Shown here one piece after another: positions 1 through 14,235 of a DNA stretch of 64,000 nt. A model generated the notes under the pieces. That model had not been told where the DNA came from. It was given only the letters and a program-made list of their open reading frames with translations, and ran no database searches. Source of the stretch: Metallyticus violacea (Eukaryota > Arthropoda > Insecta > Mantodea > Metallyticidae). Both the position numbers and the translations under genes were made by a program. Position 1 is the first letter of the stretch. Every line of letters starts with the position of its first letter. The stretch is from positions 502,001 to 566,000 of the forward strand of contig JAUJEO010000019.1 of the NCBI GenBank assembly GCA_030762175.1, written 5' to 3'.

Positions 1-17
1 ACACACACACATATTAA

Positions 18-80
<63 letters not shown>
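1..80. repeat. Compound microsatellite (AC)n-(ATT)n-(AAT)n
   Basis: A short AC run is followed by an ATT run that switches to AAT. ATT/AAT arrays recur through the window, and this one sits at the window edge so its true length is unknown. Confidence 0.9.
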
Positions 81-81
<1 letters not shown>

Positions 82-261
82 GTAGATAAGGGTAAAACTT
101 GTCTAGCTTCTTGCCATATTGGAACTCCAGTAGTTCCAAATATAGCAATTTCAAGTGTGACTTTATCTAAGTATATTATCCTTACCTGCTTTTATTATTA
201 CTGTTCATTTGTTACATCGTTAATAGTGTTATTTTATTTTTCATTTATATATATTACATAC

Positions 262-1019
262 CAAAAATTGTATACACACTATCACAGTTGATATCTACAG
301 AGAATACCTAAATAAAAAGTTATCCCACTTCAAGCAAGGAAAAAACTGTTTTAACATAACAATACTGAATGCACACAAACAGAAAATGATGAGCACTAAT
401 CATCTTAGACTTTTACAGTTACAACAGTTGCTCAAAATGCCCACCATCAACGTCGACACACTTCTGAGTATGTTGAGCTACTGATTGAGTAACGTTTGCA
501 AAAGTATTCTCAGCGATTCCAGCACATGTCGTTTCAATTTCTTCCCGAAGTGCTGCCAGTGTAGCTGGTTTTCTACGGTATACAGTACCTGAGTCTCAAA
601 TTTGTCTCGAATGCATGCAATCGCGTTGGTGGTTCTATTCTGTGCACACGTCTCCGTTGCCTTTGAACCTCAACAAATTCTCGGTTTTTCAATACCATTT
701 CAAAATTGGTTTCCGCTGTTCAAACAATAATCTTTGCTCAATTTTGTTGTACCAACGCTAGCATAATGTAATGTGAGTCACATCTGTTTACAGAACATCA
801 TACGATAATCTTGACTTCATTTTTCATTGTTGATTTACGATAATCTTAGCTTCATTTGTTCAATGTTGATTTACCTGTCACATAGCTACGCTATCATAGT
901 GTATGTGAGTCAATCTGTTTATAGAACATCATACTACACATTACTGTTGTTTTTCGGTCCAACTTTGAAATATATTAAATAGATATCTTTGGTGAAAGTG
1001 TGTATACATTTTTATGGCA
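262..1019 (-). mobile_element. Tc1/mariner-related (DUF4817-type) deletion derivative, inverted copy
   Basis: Both ends carry the same inverted terminal sequence: near 262 it reads as a variant of TGTATACACACTTTCAC, and near 990-1015 as its complement followed by a GGCACCCTC-like end. On the minus strand at about 420-600 it encodes a decayed transposase C-terminus of the ALREEIETACAAI...GGHFEQLL kind, which I associate with DUF4817-containing Tc1/mariner relatives of arthropods. The catalytic domain is absent. The middle (about 740-935) holds an imperfect internal duplication. The copy at 36017-36944 is the same family. Confidence 0.6.
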
Positions 1020-1044
1020 CCCTCGGTATTTAATATATTTCACA

Positions 1045-1378
1045 ATATATTACAATTGCACGCATTTGAGACAAATTTGAGACTCGTGGTACCGTATACC
1101 GTAGAAAACCAGCTACACTGGCAGCACATCAGGAAGAAATTGAAACGGCATGTGCTGCAATGCTGAGGACACTTTCGTAAACTTGCTCAGTCAGTAATTA
1201 AACGTACTCAGAAATGTATCAACGCCGATGGTGGGCATTTTGAACAACTGTTGTAACTGTAAAATTCTAAGGTGATTAGTGCTCATCATGTTCTGTTTGT
1301 GCCATTTCAGTTTTGTTATGTTAACACAGTTTTTCTTTGCTTGAGGTATGTATACATTTTTGGCACTCTCTATATACA
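1045..1378 (+). mobile_element. Second partial copy of the same DUF4817-type element
   Basis: This stretch repeats, in the opposite orientation, the transposase C-terminus and right end found at 262-600, including the ACTGGCAGCAC and CATTTTGAACAACTG segments, and ends with a GTATGTATACATTTTTGGCA terminus. Together with the previous entry it forms an inverted pair of about 300 bp arms. It has stop codons and no N-terminus, so it is dead. Confidence 0.6.
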
Positions 1379-2915
1379 TTGATTTTTTTTCTCTCCCATT
1401 TTCATTGTCTAGTAAGTATGATCTATGGAGTTTTAAAGATTTTTTTTTCTAAAAATCGTTTCATGGGTACAATAACACACAATAGCTTACATTCCTTCGG
1501 AATTCGTTAAAACACAGCTGTATGATCTGTTTGTTTCTTATGTATTATCATTTTGCATCTATTGGTTTATTAATAATCAGTTTCTATTTTATTATATTAA
1601 TTTTATTTGTAATAACTAGAGCTTTGATTTATGGCAAAATGCATTATGTTTAATTAGTGACCCTCATTTTAGCTCATAGTAAATCATTATTCAAAACATA
1701 TGGAATTTTACCATTAGCTTGCGAGTACATTCTAGCTGCACTTTTCATTGTAGTAGACAACTCAGAAGTGTTCTTTAAAAACTCAGATATACATTAAAAA
1801 AAGCATACATTGGCAGAACTTACAATGACCAGTAACAAGTTGCAGGTATACAAAAAGTTTGTACTACAATGGTAGGTATAGTATTATTTAATTCACTTCC
1901 ATTATCTATAAAGGGACTGCATACTAATAAAAATTAGTTCAGATTAGTATTAAAAAGATACTTTATCACTCGAATCTTCTATAAGAGGAGGGTTTCATAC
2001 AATCAAAAAATAAGTGTATTAATTTTTTTCCGTTGAATGAATTCAATTTTGTAAATATACTAAATATATACTTTAAGCTACCATTTTGTAAATATTCTAG
2101 ATAAAAATAGTTTAAGTCACCATTAATGTCTTTTTTCCCTTAAGATGGGATTTTAATGACTATTTCTGACAAGCTTTATACCAGAATTAAAATTTTGTAA
2201 ATATGAAGAGTGTGACAATTTGATCAAATGTAATAATATGTGTAATTTCTGACTAAACCTACATCCTACGGTTATACTTACTCTTTTAGAGCTGGCTAAA
2301 CTTATTATAAGATCCACAAGTTGTAGTGATATGTTATGAATTCAGAAAATATCTACGTGTACAGAAACGATATTCGTAAACATTCTAACATTATGGGAAG
2401 CTTTTATTTTTGCATTATATTTTCTATTTATGCGGTTTTTGTAATTATTTTTTACTTTTATAAAATTTCTGTTTTTGTAGTTTAGTGCTTAATTGACAGG
2501 AATAGGAAGTAATTGTTCTAACGCAGCTGTTTTAAGGAATGGTTTCATTTTATAAAGGAAATGTTTTATGCTCAACAATCTGTTCGTTTCTTATAGAAAG
2601 TGGGTTACTTTAATAGTTTCATTTTTGTCGTAGGTGAGCTAACCACTCTCATTTTGCATTATTGACTTGTAACAATAGCCACTGCAGCTACAGCGCGATA
2701 CGGTTTCAATTACAAGACACTCTGACAGCAACAATGACGTGTTTACTGCACATCCGTAATGCAAAGGAGATTATTATACCTAATTCGCCATTGAAATTTT
2801 TCACTGAGATTGCTGCTTTGTTACAACTCAACAAGGGATGGGCTCTTCTATCGCGTTCTGCACATGGTTAATGTAAAAATGCTGAGGAGTCAGTTGTTTT
2901 GTCAATTGTCTTGTT

Positions 2916-2948
<33 letters not shown>

Positions 2949-3210
2949 ACGCAACTACATACCAGGGTAAGTTATTATGTAAGCTACAAATTGATTTAGA
3001 GTACTACATATTTGAATGAGTTATTGCCATAGATGACAGCATTAGTCCAGTGGCAACTGATGACATTTGACGCGAGACAAGCAATGTTTACAATAACAAA
3101 ATAGCGGCGCTTCTGAGTGAATGTAAAATCCTCGAAGAGTTCCCTTGTGCGATTTTTGTGAGTAAAAAGTATTGAATCAAAGAATAGTTATTAAGAAATG
3201 CTTGCCATTT
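1379..3210. other. No gene recognised; AT-rich spacer
   Basis: Only short chance frames are present. A 27-28 base poly(T) run lies at about 2919-2946 and may be the tail of a minus-strand retroinsert, but no body is recognisable next to it. Confidence 0.5.
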
Positions 3211-3221
3211 ACGGCGTGAAA

Positions 3222-3518
3222 GTCGGTCCTGGTGGTGTAGTAGTAACCACATTTACCTCTTAAACCCAAGATCGCGGGTTCAATCTCGGCCAGGATTGAT
3301 GGGTTTTTTCGGGCGTAAACATTCTAAGTATGGCTGCCTTCGGAAGGAAAGTAAAGCCATGGGTCCCATGTCGTAGATTTAGAGCATGTAAAAGAACCTC
3401 AAGCCTGGAAGAAGAGGCTTCTGAGCAAAATTTATCGCCCGTTTCACGCCCCGAATTGAATGGGGCGCTGATGATCTGAGTTGTCAAAGAACTTCCGTTA
3501 ATCAACAAATCAATAACA
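3222..3518 (+). mobile_element. tRNA-derived SINE, family A, near full length
   Basis: The head (GTCGGTCCTGGTGGTGTAG onward) is tRNA-like with a B-box-like GGTTCAATCTC. It is followed by a conserved unrelated body (AAGTAAAGCCATGGGTCCC, CAAGCCTGGAAGAAGAGGC) and an A-rich tail. The flanks 3211-3221 (ACGGCGTGAAA) and 3519-3529 (ACGGCGAGAAG) look like a target-site duplication with two mismatches. Other copies lie at 7909, 29791, 31832, 40411, 41860, 46404 and 59440. Confidence 0.85.
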
Positions 3519-3529
3519 ACGGCGAGAAG

Positions 3530-4352
3530 TACCTATCACGTCAAGCTGTTTACAATTAGATACAGAAGTTTTCTCAAGAGCGCACACTTATCGAAGACAT
3601 ACGTCGAGTCGGCCGGCCAATGGAGATTGCCATAGAGAAAAAGTTGCAACATTTTGAACACTTACCAGTTCGTGGTGGAAAGACAGTGCTTTTAAGGCAC
3701 CTAGACTATCTGTGAGGATGAGAATTCTTTTGCTGTAGTAGCCTTTCTCAAGTCCTCTTGAAGCACTGTTCAGGATAGCAAAAACTTCTGCCTGGAAGAT
3801 TGTGCATTATTTCCCAAGGTTATACTAATATGAGTTCTTGGAAATAGCCCATATATGCCTGCATATGATTTTATCTATATTGGATCAGTCGATAACCATA
3901 AGGTGTAATTCCATCCAGTCTTTTCGAGACCCGAGAATTACTTTAAAAGAATGGGAGACAGTATTCTTCATTTATAACTTATGTCCTACACACAGCTATT
4001 GTGAAAGAATAATTTCTACTATAAACTGCTATATAGTTGGTGGTTAACTAGAAGCCTGGGTCACAGTGCTCATAGCATCAAGGAATAAATCGCCCGGAAG
4101 GTTGAAGAACAGCGGTTCGAATTCCTCCCTTGATCCGAATTGTTCAAGTGAAGAGAAATAGATTTTTTCCCTCTTCTCTAAGATGAAATTAATGCTAGAT
4201 GTATCTTAGATTGTATCTCCAAAGACATAGAAAAAAGTATGCTAGTTAAAATTAATACACATTAATTAAGCAAAAGTTCTTTATTCCAGTAAATGTTATG
4301 TTTTTGAAGACACGCACTTTAATAAATGTCAATATTTGAACATGTAAAATTA

Positions 4353-4393
<41 letters not shown>

Positions 4394-5458
4394 CCGCGTT
4401 TTGATGATGTTAAACATGAAGCCTGTACATGTAGAGGAGACTAGGATAAAAAACTATTTCAAAAATATTAAAAAAAAAAAAAAACGGATTCTGAGGTGAA
4501 TCTTCCATCTGTGTGAATATCTGTTGAAAGGAATTGTCAAACATGTTTGTTTACCTTTTAATAGTTCTGAAAGTTGCATGCCGTTACATTTTATCCCAAG
4601 CATGTACATAAAAAGGGCGATATCTTTATTGAATATTATGACTATGATCTGATATTTTATATAACGTTAACATAAGGTATGTATTCTGGGCAGTTTTTTT
4701 TAATTTTGTGCCTTTTATTATTCGTAATATTATAAGTTTAATAGCATGTGTTAAAATGTTCTTCTGTGAACATTTTGCCTTCAGGAAAAAATTTTGCTAC
4801 AAATAAAAAAACTGATAATTTCTTTTCATTCTCTTAAAATAACGCCATTTTCTCAGGGTTTTTTTCCCCCTTATAATGAGAATGGGATTGTCAAGCTATA
4901 TAAATAAATATAAATGATCAAATGAACTAATAAACTAAATGACCGAGAACAATCGGGAAACTCGAATCTTTTGTTATCCCTCGACGATTGAAATTGATGC
5001 TCCCAAATATAGCCGTATTGGACCATGGTCTCAAATATCGATAAATGCACAATAAAGTATTTAAATTATCATTATATCTGAGAAAAACACAACATCCATT
5101 TAGCAGCACTGACAATAATCCGCTCTGTGCATTAAAAATCCCTAAGGAGTGGACATAATGTAATTCAAGGCATGGCAGACAGCTGTTCTTCCATCTTGCC
5201 CTTGTATGACGTCACTTGTAACTTTTTTACTAATACTTTATAAGTGTTGCACTTCTTTTGTGGAAGAGAAAGGTACAAGAACATATTTTAAAGGACTAGG
5301 ATGTATTAAAACGTACTTTTATAAAATAGGGCCCAAAAATGCTGCACTAGTCACCTGGTACATATCCGTGCGGTATGATCGTTACCGCATTCGCAATGGG
5401 GGTCAAGTTGAGTGCTAATGTGCTCGAACACGAAATTTCTGACTTTCTTGCACATGTA
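3530..5458. other. No gene recognised; (TG)n and decayed tRNA-like patch
   Basis: A (TG)n microsatellite runs from about 4354 to 4390. A patch at about 4060-4140 ends in GGTTCGAATTC, a B-box-like sequence, and may be the decayed head of another tRNA-derived SINE; this is weak. Nothing else is recognisable. Confidence 0.4.
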
Positions 5459-5460
5459 TA

Positions 5461-6774
5461 CGAGGTCTGTTCAAAAACTATCGCGAATTTTGTGTTTTTT
5501 CAAAAAGTATTTATTTATTCATGAATATCTATTTTGTCCCCTTCAAAGTAATCCCCACCAGATATTATACACTTGTGCCAACGTTTTTTCTAATCCTCAA
5601 AACACTTTAAAAATCGTTTTTTGAGATCTTGTTCAGCTCCTCCTTCGATGCCGTCTTTATCTCCTCAATCGTGGCGTAGCGTCGTCCTTTTACGGGCCTC
5701 TTCAGTTTTGGGAACAAAAAAAGGTCACAAGGGGTCAGATCTGGGGAGTACGGTGGCTGCGGCATCATAAGTGTGTTGTTTTTGCCCCAAAATTAGCGCA
5801 CAAGCAACGATGTGTGAGCAGGAGCGTTATCATGGTACAAAAGTCAATTTTGTTCTTCCACAAATCCGGGCGTTTCTGGCGGATTGCTTCGCGCAAATTG
5901 CGCATAACTTGCAGGTAATATTCCTTATTGACTGTTTTACCCTGTGGCAAGAACTCATGATGCACCATGCCCCCGCAATCGAAGAAAACTGTAAACAAAA
6001 CCTTCACATTCGACCGAACTTGGCGCGCTTTTTTCGGTCTTGGCTCATGTGGCAGCATCCATTGGAATGATTGAGGTTTAGTTTCAACGTCATAACCATA
6101 AACCCATGATTCGTCACCAGTTATGACCCTCTGGAGAAAATTTGGGTCGTCGCGGACAGAGTTCAACAGCTCCTTAGCAACGTTAATGCGATGGCGTTTT
6201 TGGTCGAAATTGAGCAACTTTGGTACGAATTTTGCGGCGACCTGTCTCATGCCCAAATCATTGGTAAAAATCGAATGGCATGAGCCAATCGATATGTTTA
6301 GGTCCTCATCAACTTCTCTAACGGTGATTCGACGATTGGTCAAACTATTTTCTTCACTTCTTCAATGTTTTCGTCTGTTGTTGACGAGCTCGGGCGTCTG
6401 GGACGCTCTTCGTCGTTCACATCTTCTCGACCCTCTGAGAACATTTTGTACCACCGATAAACGTTGCTTTGGTTCAAGGTAGCTTCACTATGGTGCCACA
6501 GTCAACATTCGGAATGCATCCGGGCACTTAATTTTGTTTTTCACACAAAATTTGATACAGATTCTTTGTTCCATTTTTTGGAATAGGCAAAAATCGAAGA
6601 CGAGCCAAAACACGTCGAATAGCTATCAACAATTAACTGAACATTCAAAATGGCCGAGCTAGTCAACATAAGTGAGGGACATGAGTATCAACATAACGCC
6701 TCAAAACAATCGAAAATCGAATATACGTAGCCCGCGGAAATTCAAAATTCGCGATCCTTTTGGAAGAGACCTCG
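5461..6774 (-). mobile_element. Mariner transposon, 1314 bp, complete ends
   Basis: Terminal inverted repeats start CGAGGTCTGTTCAAAA at 5461 and CGAGGTCTCTTCCAAAA when read inward from 6774. Both ends are flanked by TA (5459-5460 and 6775-6776), the target-site duplication of the Tc1/mariner superfamily, and the length fits mariner. The element is oriented on the minus strand. Its transposase is broken, so this copy could only have moved with help from another. Confidence 0.92.
5515..6574 (-). pseudogene. Mariner transposase pseudogene
   Basis: A cut-and-paste DD34D transposase read on the minus strand. The start codon lies at 6572-6574 and the likely end at 5515-5517. The N-terminal helix-turn-helix part is interrupted by two adjacent stop codons and a frame change near 6490. 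The central frame (5765-6343, 192 codons) is open and contains the first catalytic block TGDESWVYGYD and the second, VFFDCGG. The third block (HDNAPAHTSLLVR) lies in another frame near 5800-5835, so a one-base indel falls between the second and third aspartates. The C-terminal portion continues to near 5515. With several independent lesions the copy is non-functional, though its CpGs and terminal repeats are well kept. Confidence 0.88.
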
Positions 6775-6776
6775 TA

Positions 6777-7908
6777 TATCATTAACGTACTTGTATCTTG
6801 TGTGTATAGTTTTACTTTTCTGACATCTCAAACGGATCATTTTGTATTTGCCATAGAAGGTAGGTTTAATTTTATAAATCAGTGTTCTTTATATATTTAT
6901 TTTACAATTTCCGTTCTTTTAGTCTTTCTCGTGTTCTTTACAATTTGACTTTCTGAATATTGGAAAGTAGGAATGAAAACTTTTTGGGGGAAAAAAACAT
7001 GAAATCTTTTTAGAAACCTGTAGCACAGAATGACTCGGCATTAAAAACAAACCAGTGTCAGTCCTAGAAGGCAATGGTTGATCAGTTATGATCCTTGCTT
7101 GCACTCACACAAAAGTTACAAACTTGCTGCTGCATTTGGCGAATTCCGCTCCTCTTCCAATAATCTTATCTGGTTCAGAAATGGTTTGCCTAGGGAGGGG
7201 CGGAAACGTGTGTAATTTACGATAACATGTTGGGATTACTTCACAACAAGTTTATGAGCTATAGTTTCCTTAAAGCTCTTGTGATCTGGAGGCGCAATAC
7301 TCCAAGAGATAAATCCATTAAAATTAGCTGATAATTCTTAATGGATCAGGAGAAGTGTTATCTTAAGCAAATAAATATGAAATGAAGGATAAGAACTATA
7401 TTATCTATTAGGATATATTGGCAGGAACAGTTGATGAATAATAAACACAGATGAGTATAACGTCATTTATTTGTCATATTTACAATGCATATGCATGAAG
7501 ATCAACTGTGGCAGAACAAGAAATGGATCTCGTCTGCCGTAAATGAATATGCGTTACGAGCAAGTCGTTTTTGTTTGCTTGAAATCTTAAACCACGCTTT
7601 GGTGGTCATTCTCACCAAATCACACGTGGTAATGATATTCCATCATAAGACGAGATGATTACCTCTGGTGCTATACTCCGATTAAAATAACTTTGTAGTT
7701 GGCCTTCCAGTCCTGTCATGGCAACTCCCAATCGCGTTTTTACTACGGCATATACTCGTATATATAATAGAGAAGGCTTAGGTATTTCGCGGTATCAAAT
7801 TCTGATTGCACATGTCACCAAATTTACTCTTGTATAATGACTTATTTTGTGTAGTAATTTTACAGAAAATCACCCACATCTCTTTACGATATTCTTCTCT
7901 CCTTCCCT
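6777..7908. other. No gene recognised
   Basis: AT-rich spacer without a long frame or an identifiable repeat. Moderate CpG content resembles the rest of the left third of the window. Confidence 0.4.
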
Positions 7909-8196
7909 GTCGGTCCTGAGGGTGTAGTTGTAACCATACTTGCCTCCTAAACCCAAGATCTCAGGTACAATCCTGGCCAGGATTTTTTTCGGGAGTAAAA
8001 ATCCTAAGTACGGTTTCCTACAGAAGGGAAGTAAAGCCGTGGGTTCCATGTCGTAGATTTACGGCACAAAAACGAACATCAAGCCTGAAAGAAGAGGCCT
8101 CTGAGCAAAATTTGTCGGCCCTTTAAGGCCCTGAATTGAATGGGACGCTGATGACCTGAGATGTTAAAGATCGTTCGTAAATAAACCAAATAAACA
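7909..8196 (+). mobile_element. tRNA-derived SINE, family A
   Basis: The same head, body and A-rich tail as the copy at 3222, beginning GTCGGTCCTGAGGGTGTAG and ending in an AAATAAAC tail. The B-box region is mutated (AGGTACAATCC). No clear target-site duplication was seen. Confidence 0.82.
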
Positions 8197-8966
8197 ATTC
8201 TCTCTTTCCCTTACTTGAGTACTGGGCATCATATGGTAAAACTGCTGTAAAGCGCGTAAAACATAATTTACCCTTTTCAGAGATCTGTCATTTATGGTAA
8301 TTATAAAACTAACCTATGCTCGCTAGCTCCTTGACCTATTTTTTTATTATCAGAGCAGTTGTTACAATTTCTCACCTAAACACAAAGTAGAAATTTAGGA
8401 GAAATAATTAAAGTAATAACAGTAATGCTTAAAAATGCTTTACCGTTATTTAGAAACCAGGAATGAACAATCAAAACTGAAAACCAGAAGAAAAAAGATT
8501 TATTCACCTTAATTAATGTGGTGTTCCACATAATTACGTTTTATATCAGTCAAAAATACTGGAATTTCATGTCTATATAGGATAAAATTGTATTTTGAGC
8601 TCTAATTCTGCGTTTACTATTTCTATTCTTGTTTTCTGAAGATAAATGAGAATAGAGATTTTTTTTTTTTACCACAAATTAGTTGCTACGAAAAGCATCA
8701 ATACTTTAATGGCCTTCTTTGATAGTCCCATAAAATCTTAGAGAGGCACGAAGCTCCAAGCCTGGGCAGTTAGCATGTCTGTTGCTCCATTTTCGTCTTA
8801 AATATTTGAAAGCTCCCTCTGGGACAAATTGTAACCTTCAATTTGATTCCAATGTACTTTACCTTAATAAATACAGGTCGAAAAGTTGTACCATATTTCG
8901 TTTTCTCATAACTCATTGTTTTAATCTACTATACAAGAATAAATGCTGTTAACAATATTCCAATGC

Positions 8967-9016
8967 TTCGAGGATCCCCTAGGAGGGCTTCGCTGACCAC
9001 AGTTTGAGAACCGCTG
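8967..9016. mobile_element. hAT-type MITE end
   Basis: The stretch ends CACAGTTTGAGAACCGCTG. Read inward from the other strand it is CAGCGGTTCTCAAACTGTGG, the common terminal pattern of hAT MITEs. The opposite end is not identifiable upstream, so this is a terminal remnant. Confidence 0.5.
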
Positions 9017-9571
9017 CCTCAAATATTCCAGTGGAAACGGGGAAGTGTCTGTAGGAAGGGAAGGTACATAGGAATACCTATAAACCATCTAACAATTCGA
9101 AGTTTGGTCTTTTGAAAACTGTAAGGTATCTACATTTGACAAAAGATGTACAGATTGTAGAAGGTGGACTTTAAAAGTTTGAGATGTTTGTAATAAATGC
9201 CAAATGTTTTGAAAATAGACTTAACTTAGTGTTTTATATTAAAATAAATAAATAAATAAATAATCTTTTTTTTTCATCCGCAGATCTTGCTTGTTTATTT
9301 TATTTAACTTGTTACTCAATCGGGATGAATCCAAACAGTCGGTTGACATTATTTTCACTCATGTTTAGGAGTGTATGCTTAATCTACACATACAAACACG
9401 AACACTGTCCGTCTGCAAAGTAGAGCTCGAATTTTAGTCTCCCAAAACAAGTTAAAAACTTAAAATATGAAATTTTCCACTATGCACTGGGAAAAGAATA
9501 TATTTTCTACGTTTTAAAGGGTTAATATATAATATCTCGCCTTTCAGATTAAAAAAAATAGACTATACGAG

Positions 9572-10230
9572 GGTGGTATGAAAAGTCCTCTACCTGGACC
9601 ATGCAATTGGCAATGTAATTGTTTCTTGCGTTGGTACATCTGTTTTAAGCATTCATTTGAAATATCAGGAAATTGTTTCAAATGTTTTATTTAATGGAGA
9701 TTTCCAAAGTATACATTTTGCACGAATTCCATGAAAGGCATCAAGCTGGTGAGTATCGTGCAGTGATAAAGTTTCTTCGTAAAAATTGGTTTAATGCCAA
9801 AGGAAATTTATACTAAATTTATCTTCTCCATTTTGAATAATTGAAACATGAACTGCCGAATTTAAACACTGCCGTGCCAACTTTGCAAGTGACCACATTT
9901 CTAAAAGTTCAACAGCAGAATTCATTTGACTAGATACATAATGTGGCATTTCAAATGAAATTGTGTGAAAAATCTGAGGCTATAAGCTTTTCAAAGGACT
10001 GTATAGGTTATGTTTTATACGAAGAATTGCACGTGAAAAAGCTTTGCGCAAGATGAATGTCGCACTTGCTGAATTAGTGCGTTGACGTATAACTGTGGAT
10101 GAAACTTGAATCCATCACCACACACCAGAATCGAAACAGTAAATACAGTGGACAGTAGCCGATTGTTCACTGCCAAAGAAGACGGTTCCACCTCGAAACC
10201 TTCGAGTGCCTTTGACCCAAACTTCATAGT
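9572..10230 (+). pseudogene. Mariner-like transposase remnant, internally deleted
   Basis: The left end (ACGAGGGTGGTATGAAAAGT, about 9569-9588) resembles a mariner terminal repeat. A frame from the ATG at 9694 gives the N-terminal helix-turn-helix signature GEYRAVIKFLRKN. Further on, at about 10025-10215, separate frames give LHVKKLCARW and TVDET..IHHHTPES, the segment around the first catalytic aspartate. Stops and frame changes separate these blocks and the second and third catalytic blocks are absent. Confidence 0.65.
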
Positions 10231-10239
10231 TAGTCGCAC

Positions 10240-11462
<1,223 letters not shown>

Positions 11463-11469
11463 GTAGTTT

Positions 11470-13400
11470 GTTTCTCTTTCCCTCAGCCAAATGGATGTAT
11501 GAAAATCATTCCTATTAGATTCACCGCTTGAATGTTCAGCTGTTTTTTCTATACTAGATATTTCCAAATTGTTTCCTCTTTGATTTGTTTGTTAAATTAC
11601 TTTGCTTCATTTCCAGGTTTTCGTTCTGACATTCAATTTATCCCATCAATTATAAAAAGTAAGGATTTGCATTTTCTTTTGCAAAAATAAACGCCATAAA
11701 TATGGCAGCAAGCATGTCATAATTGGATCGTGGATCTACCATTATAAAGGGAGGAGGGGATTAAAAATGTGGTCAATTACTGAGAATATGATGCTCGCCA
11801 CGTATATTTTTCTCTGGAGGAATAGTCATTAAATGGGCACTAAGGGTACAGATTAAATTGTAATTCAATTATGTTTTGATATTTTTATTTTTAAATAAAT
11901 CAGTACATGAAATGTAAATTCTCTAATAATCATTAACATTCAGTTTCTTAGGAAATGTATAAAGTAAAAGAAATTATTACATGAAACATTTTGCTACAAA
12001 AATAGTTGATGCCTAAGTGTTACAATTCATAACCGTGATATATTTTTATTTTGCGGTTGATGCACGCACCTATATACTTTTGCTTTATTTGGCAAATGCC
12101 TGTTTTTCTTTTTCTAGCCTTCCTACCCACGATGCGACTTGTTCTCTGTGCTCTTTCATTGCTTACTAACGTGGCAAATACGGGAAGTGCCATGACGTCA
12201 CAATTTAAGCGTGTGATTTTTTTTTTTTTTTTTTTTAAAGAAGTAGCGCTATCATTGGGGTTAAACCACTTTTGGACACTTCTAAATTTAAGGGCTGTTA
12301 CTCTCTCCCTGGCTTCACCCACTGGACAAGGTAGCAGAAACTATAATGTATATTGTAAATTTTAATTGAATCTTTTACTTTGGTGTTTGAATATATAAGC
12401 ATCTTGTAAAGTTATTTCAATTTCAATTTCGTGAATATGCTTAACATTTAAACTTTCACTTGTTAAGTTGCAGGTAAACAGTGGTTAAGGATAATATTCA
12501 AAGTTAAACTGAGAAAGTGCTTGGCAATTAAATTTCTAGATGTGCAAGTTGCAAGCACATTATTTGTTATAAAAATTGTTTTAATGGAATTTAATAAAGC
12601 GCTTGCCAAGTTTCTGGATTTTTATGTGAATGTTAAGGTACAAATCACAACCTTTTATTTATTTATTTATTTTATTTTATTTAATTTTTGTTTTTAAAAG
12701 CACCGTTGGTGAGTTATTGTGAATAGTTTTATGATAATTATTTTTCGAGTAATAAATATAAATATCCAGGAATAATATTCTTCCGTTTTTGGAAATTACC
12801 TTTTCAAGTCATATCCTGGTCGTTTTCTTTTCACCGACTTTCTAAGTTAAATGCTCGCGTGGGCATCTTCCCATAATTTTCTTAAGAAAATCTTATAGTC
12901 CCATATTGAAATATTTTTAATGCGTCTTTTTACAAACATTTTACTTTCAATTAAAATTAAAAACTATTGAAATATTAAAACTAATAATTTACTAGTTTGT
13001 GGGACTTAAAATAATTACATTTTTTTTCTAGAGTACGTTTCTATATATTCTTCTTCTTCCTTCGCTTCCTCTTATATTTCTAAGCGCCAGGCTTCGTCAG
13101 CCGATTACTCCAATGCCATCCCTTTTAGTTCTCTCAAAGACTTTCCATGATTAGCAGCAGTTGTTTTCATTTACTATTCCCGTTTTGTTATGTCTTCCAA
13201 TACATCTTCCACTCTCTAACCTTACTTCATACTTTCTCGGTATTCTGTCCTGTCATTCTTACCAATTCTACATATTCATCTAAGTTTATTTGTGCTTTTC
13301 AATGCCGGACATGTTAAAGTTTTTTCTTCTTTCTTTTTTCTTAATAGATTTTTATCCTGTTCAAAACAGTAAAAAATCGTTTTGCTGAGCCTGTAGACAC
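11470..13400. other. No gene recognised; poly(T) run
   Basis: A 19-base poly(T) run at about 12219-12237 could be the tail of a minus-strand retroinsert. The open minus-strand frame beside it (VGEARERVTALKF...) has no family I can name. The TTTA-rich stretch near 12655-12690 is low complexity. Confidence 0.35.
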
Positions 13401-13401
13401 G

Positions 13402-14235
13402 TCAACTGTTAAACAATTTAAAAAGTTTCGCAACATTACGGCATACAACTTGATTGTGAGAATTTTTACATTTAAACTCCAACACCAATCTGGAAATTAA
13501 CTTGGGATTATTTTTTTTTTTTTTTAAACACAATACATGAATTTCTGCATATAATTCTTTGAAATATTCATTGATGATGAAGTCACGTTTAAAAGAAGCT
13601 GCAATACAGTTTCCATTTGACATATCACTTTCAGGTGAATTTTGTCAAAACTTTAGTTTTCAACAATATTGTCAACAAATGAGTAGTTCGCTCTCACTAG
13701 ATTAACTGACAATTGGGTGCATATCTCCTCTACCATTTTCGGTGAAACTTTGCACTTATCCTGGAATTTTTGGTCCTTCCAAACCACGTTTTTCACAAAA
13801 TTTCTTCGTCTCAGACTAAACCTCGTCAAATTTATTTTCATTGCCAAGATCAACAGCACCTTGGCAACAATAATAACTTCATGAACTGAAATGTCATTAT
13901 TCTGAATGTATTATGAAAAAAGATTTGCTTCTTCACTATATTTGCCAAATGCAGAATTTTATACACAAAATGAATCCATAAGCCTCACCACCAACCCACT
14001 GATCATTCGTTCAATTTCTTACCAAGGTCACTACAACACTTTTGAAGTGCTAGCAGACTTTCATGACTACTGCTAAATCTGGCGTCACTCGGTGCTTTGG
14101 GAAGAGGTTTGTTCTAGATTCTGTTAGATTGTACTGCATTCATCAAGAACCCTTTCCTTTTCTTTATAAATACTGCATGACACTTTGACGAGTTTTAATG
14201 AAGGAATAAAGTTGCTGAACTGTGTTCAAAACATT
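13402..14235 (-). other. Unassigned, possibly decayed transposon
   Basis: Two short minus-strand frames (13402-13623 and 13653-13859) are lysine-rich and lie close together. They are reminiscent of decayed hAT transposase N-termini, but no diagnostic motif is visible. I assign no function. Confidence 0.2.

Noticed and set aside
3260..3508. Minus-strand 82-codon frame, and similar ones at 21779-22105, 42174-42464, 46446-46730 and 54465-54677
   Set aside because: They lie entirely or mostly inside SINEs and have no protein family resemblance.
12020..12322. 100-codon minus-strand frame
   Set aside because: Contains a poly-lysine run from a poly(A/T) tract; no family resemblance.
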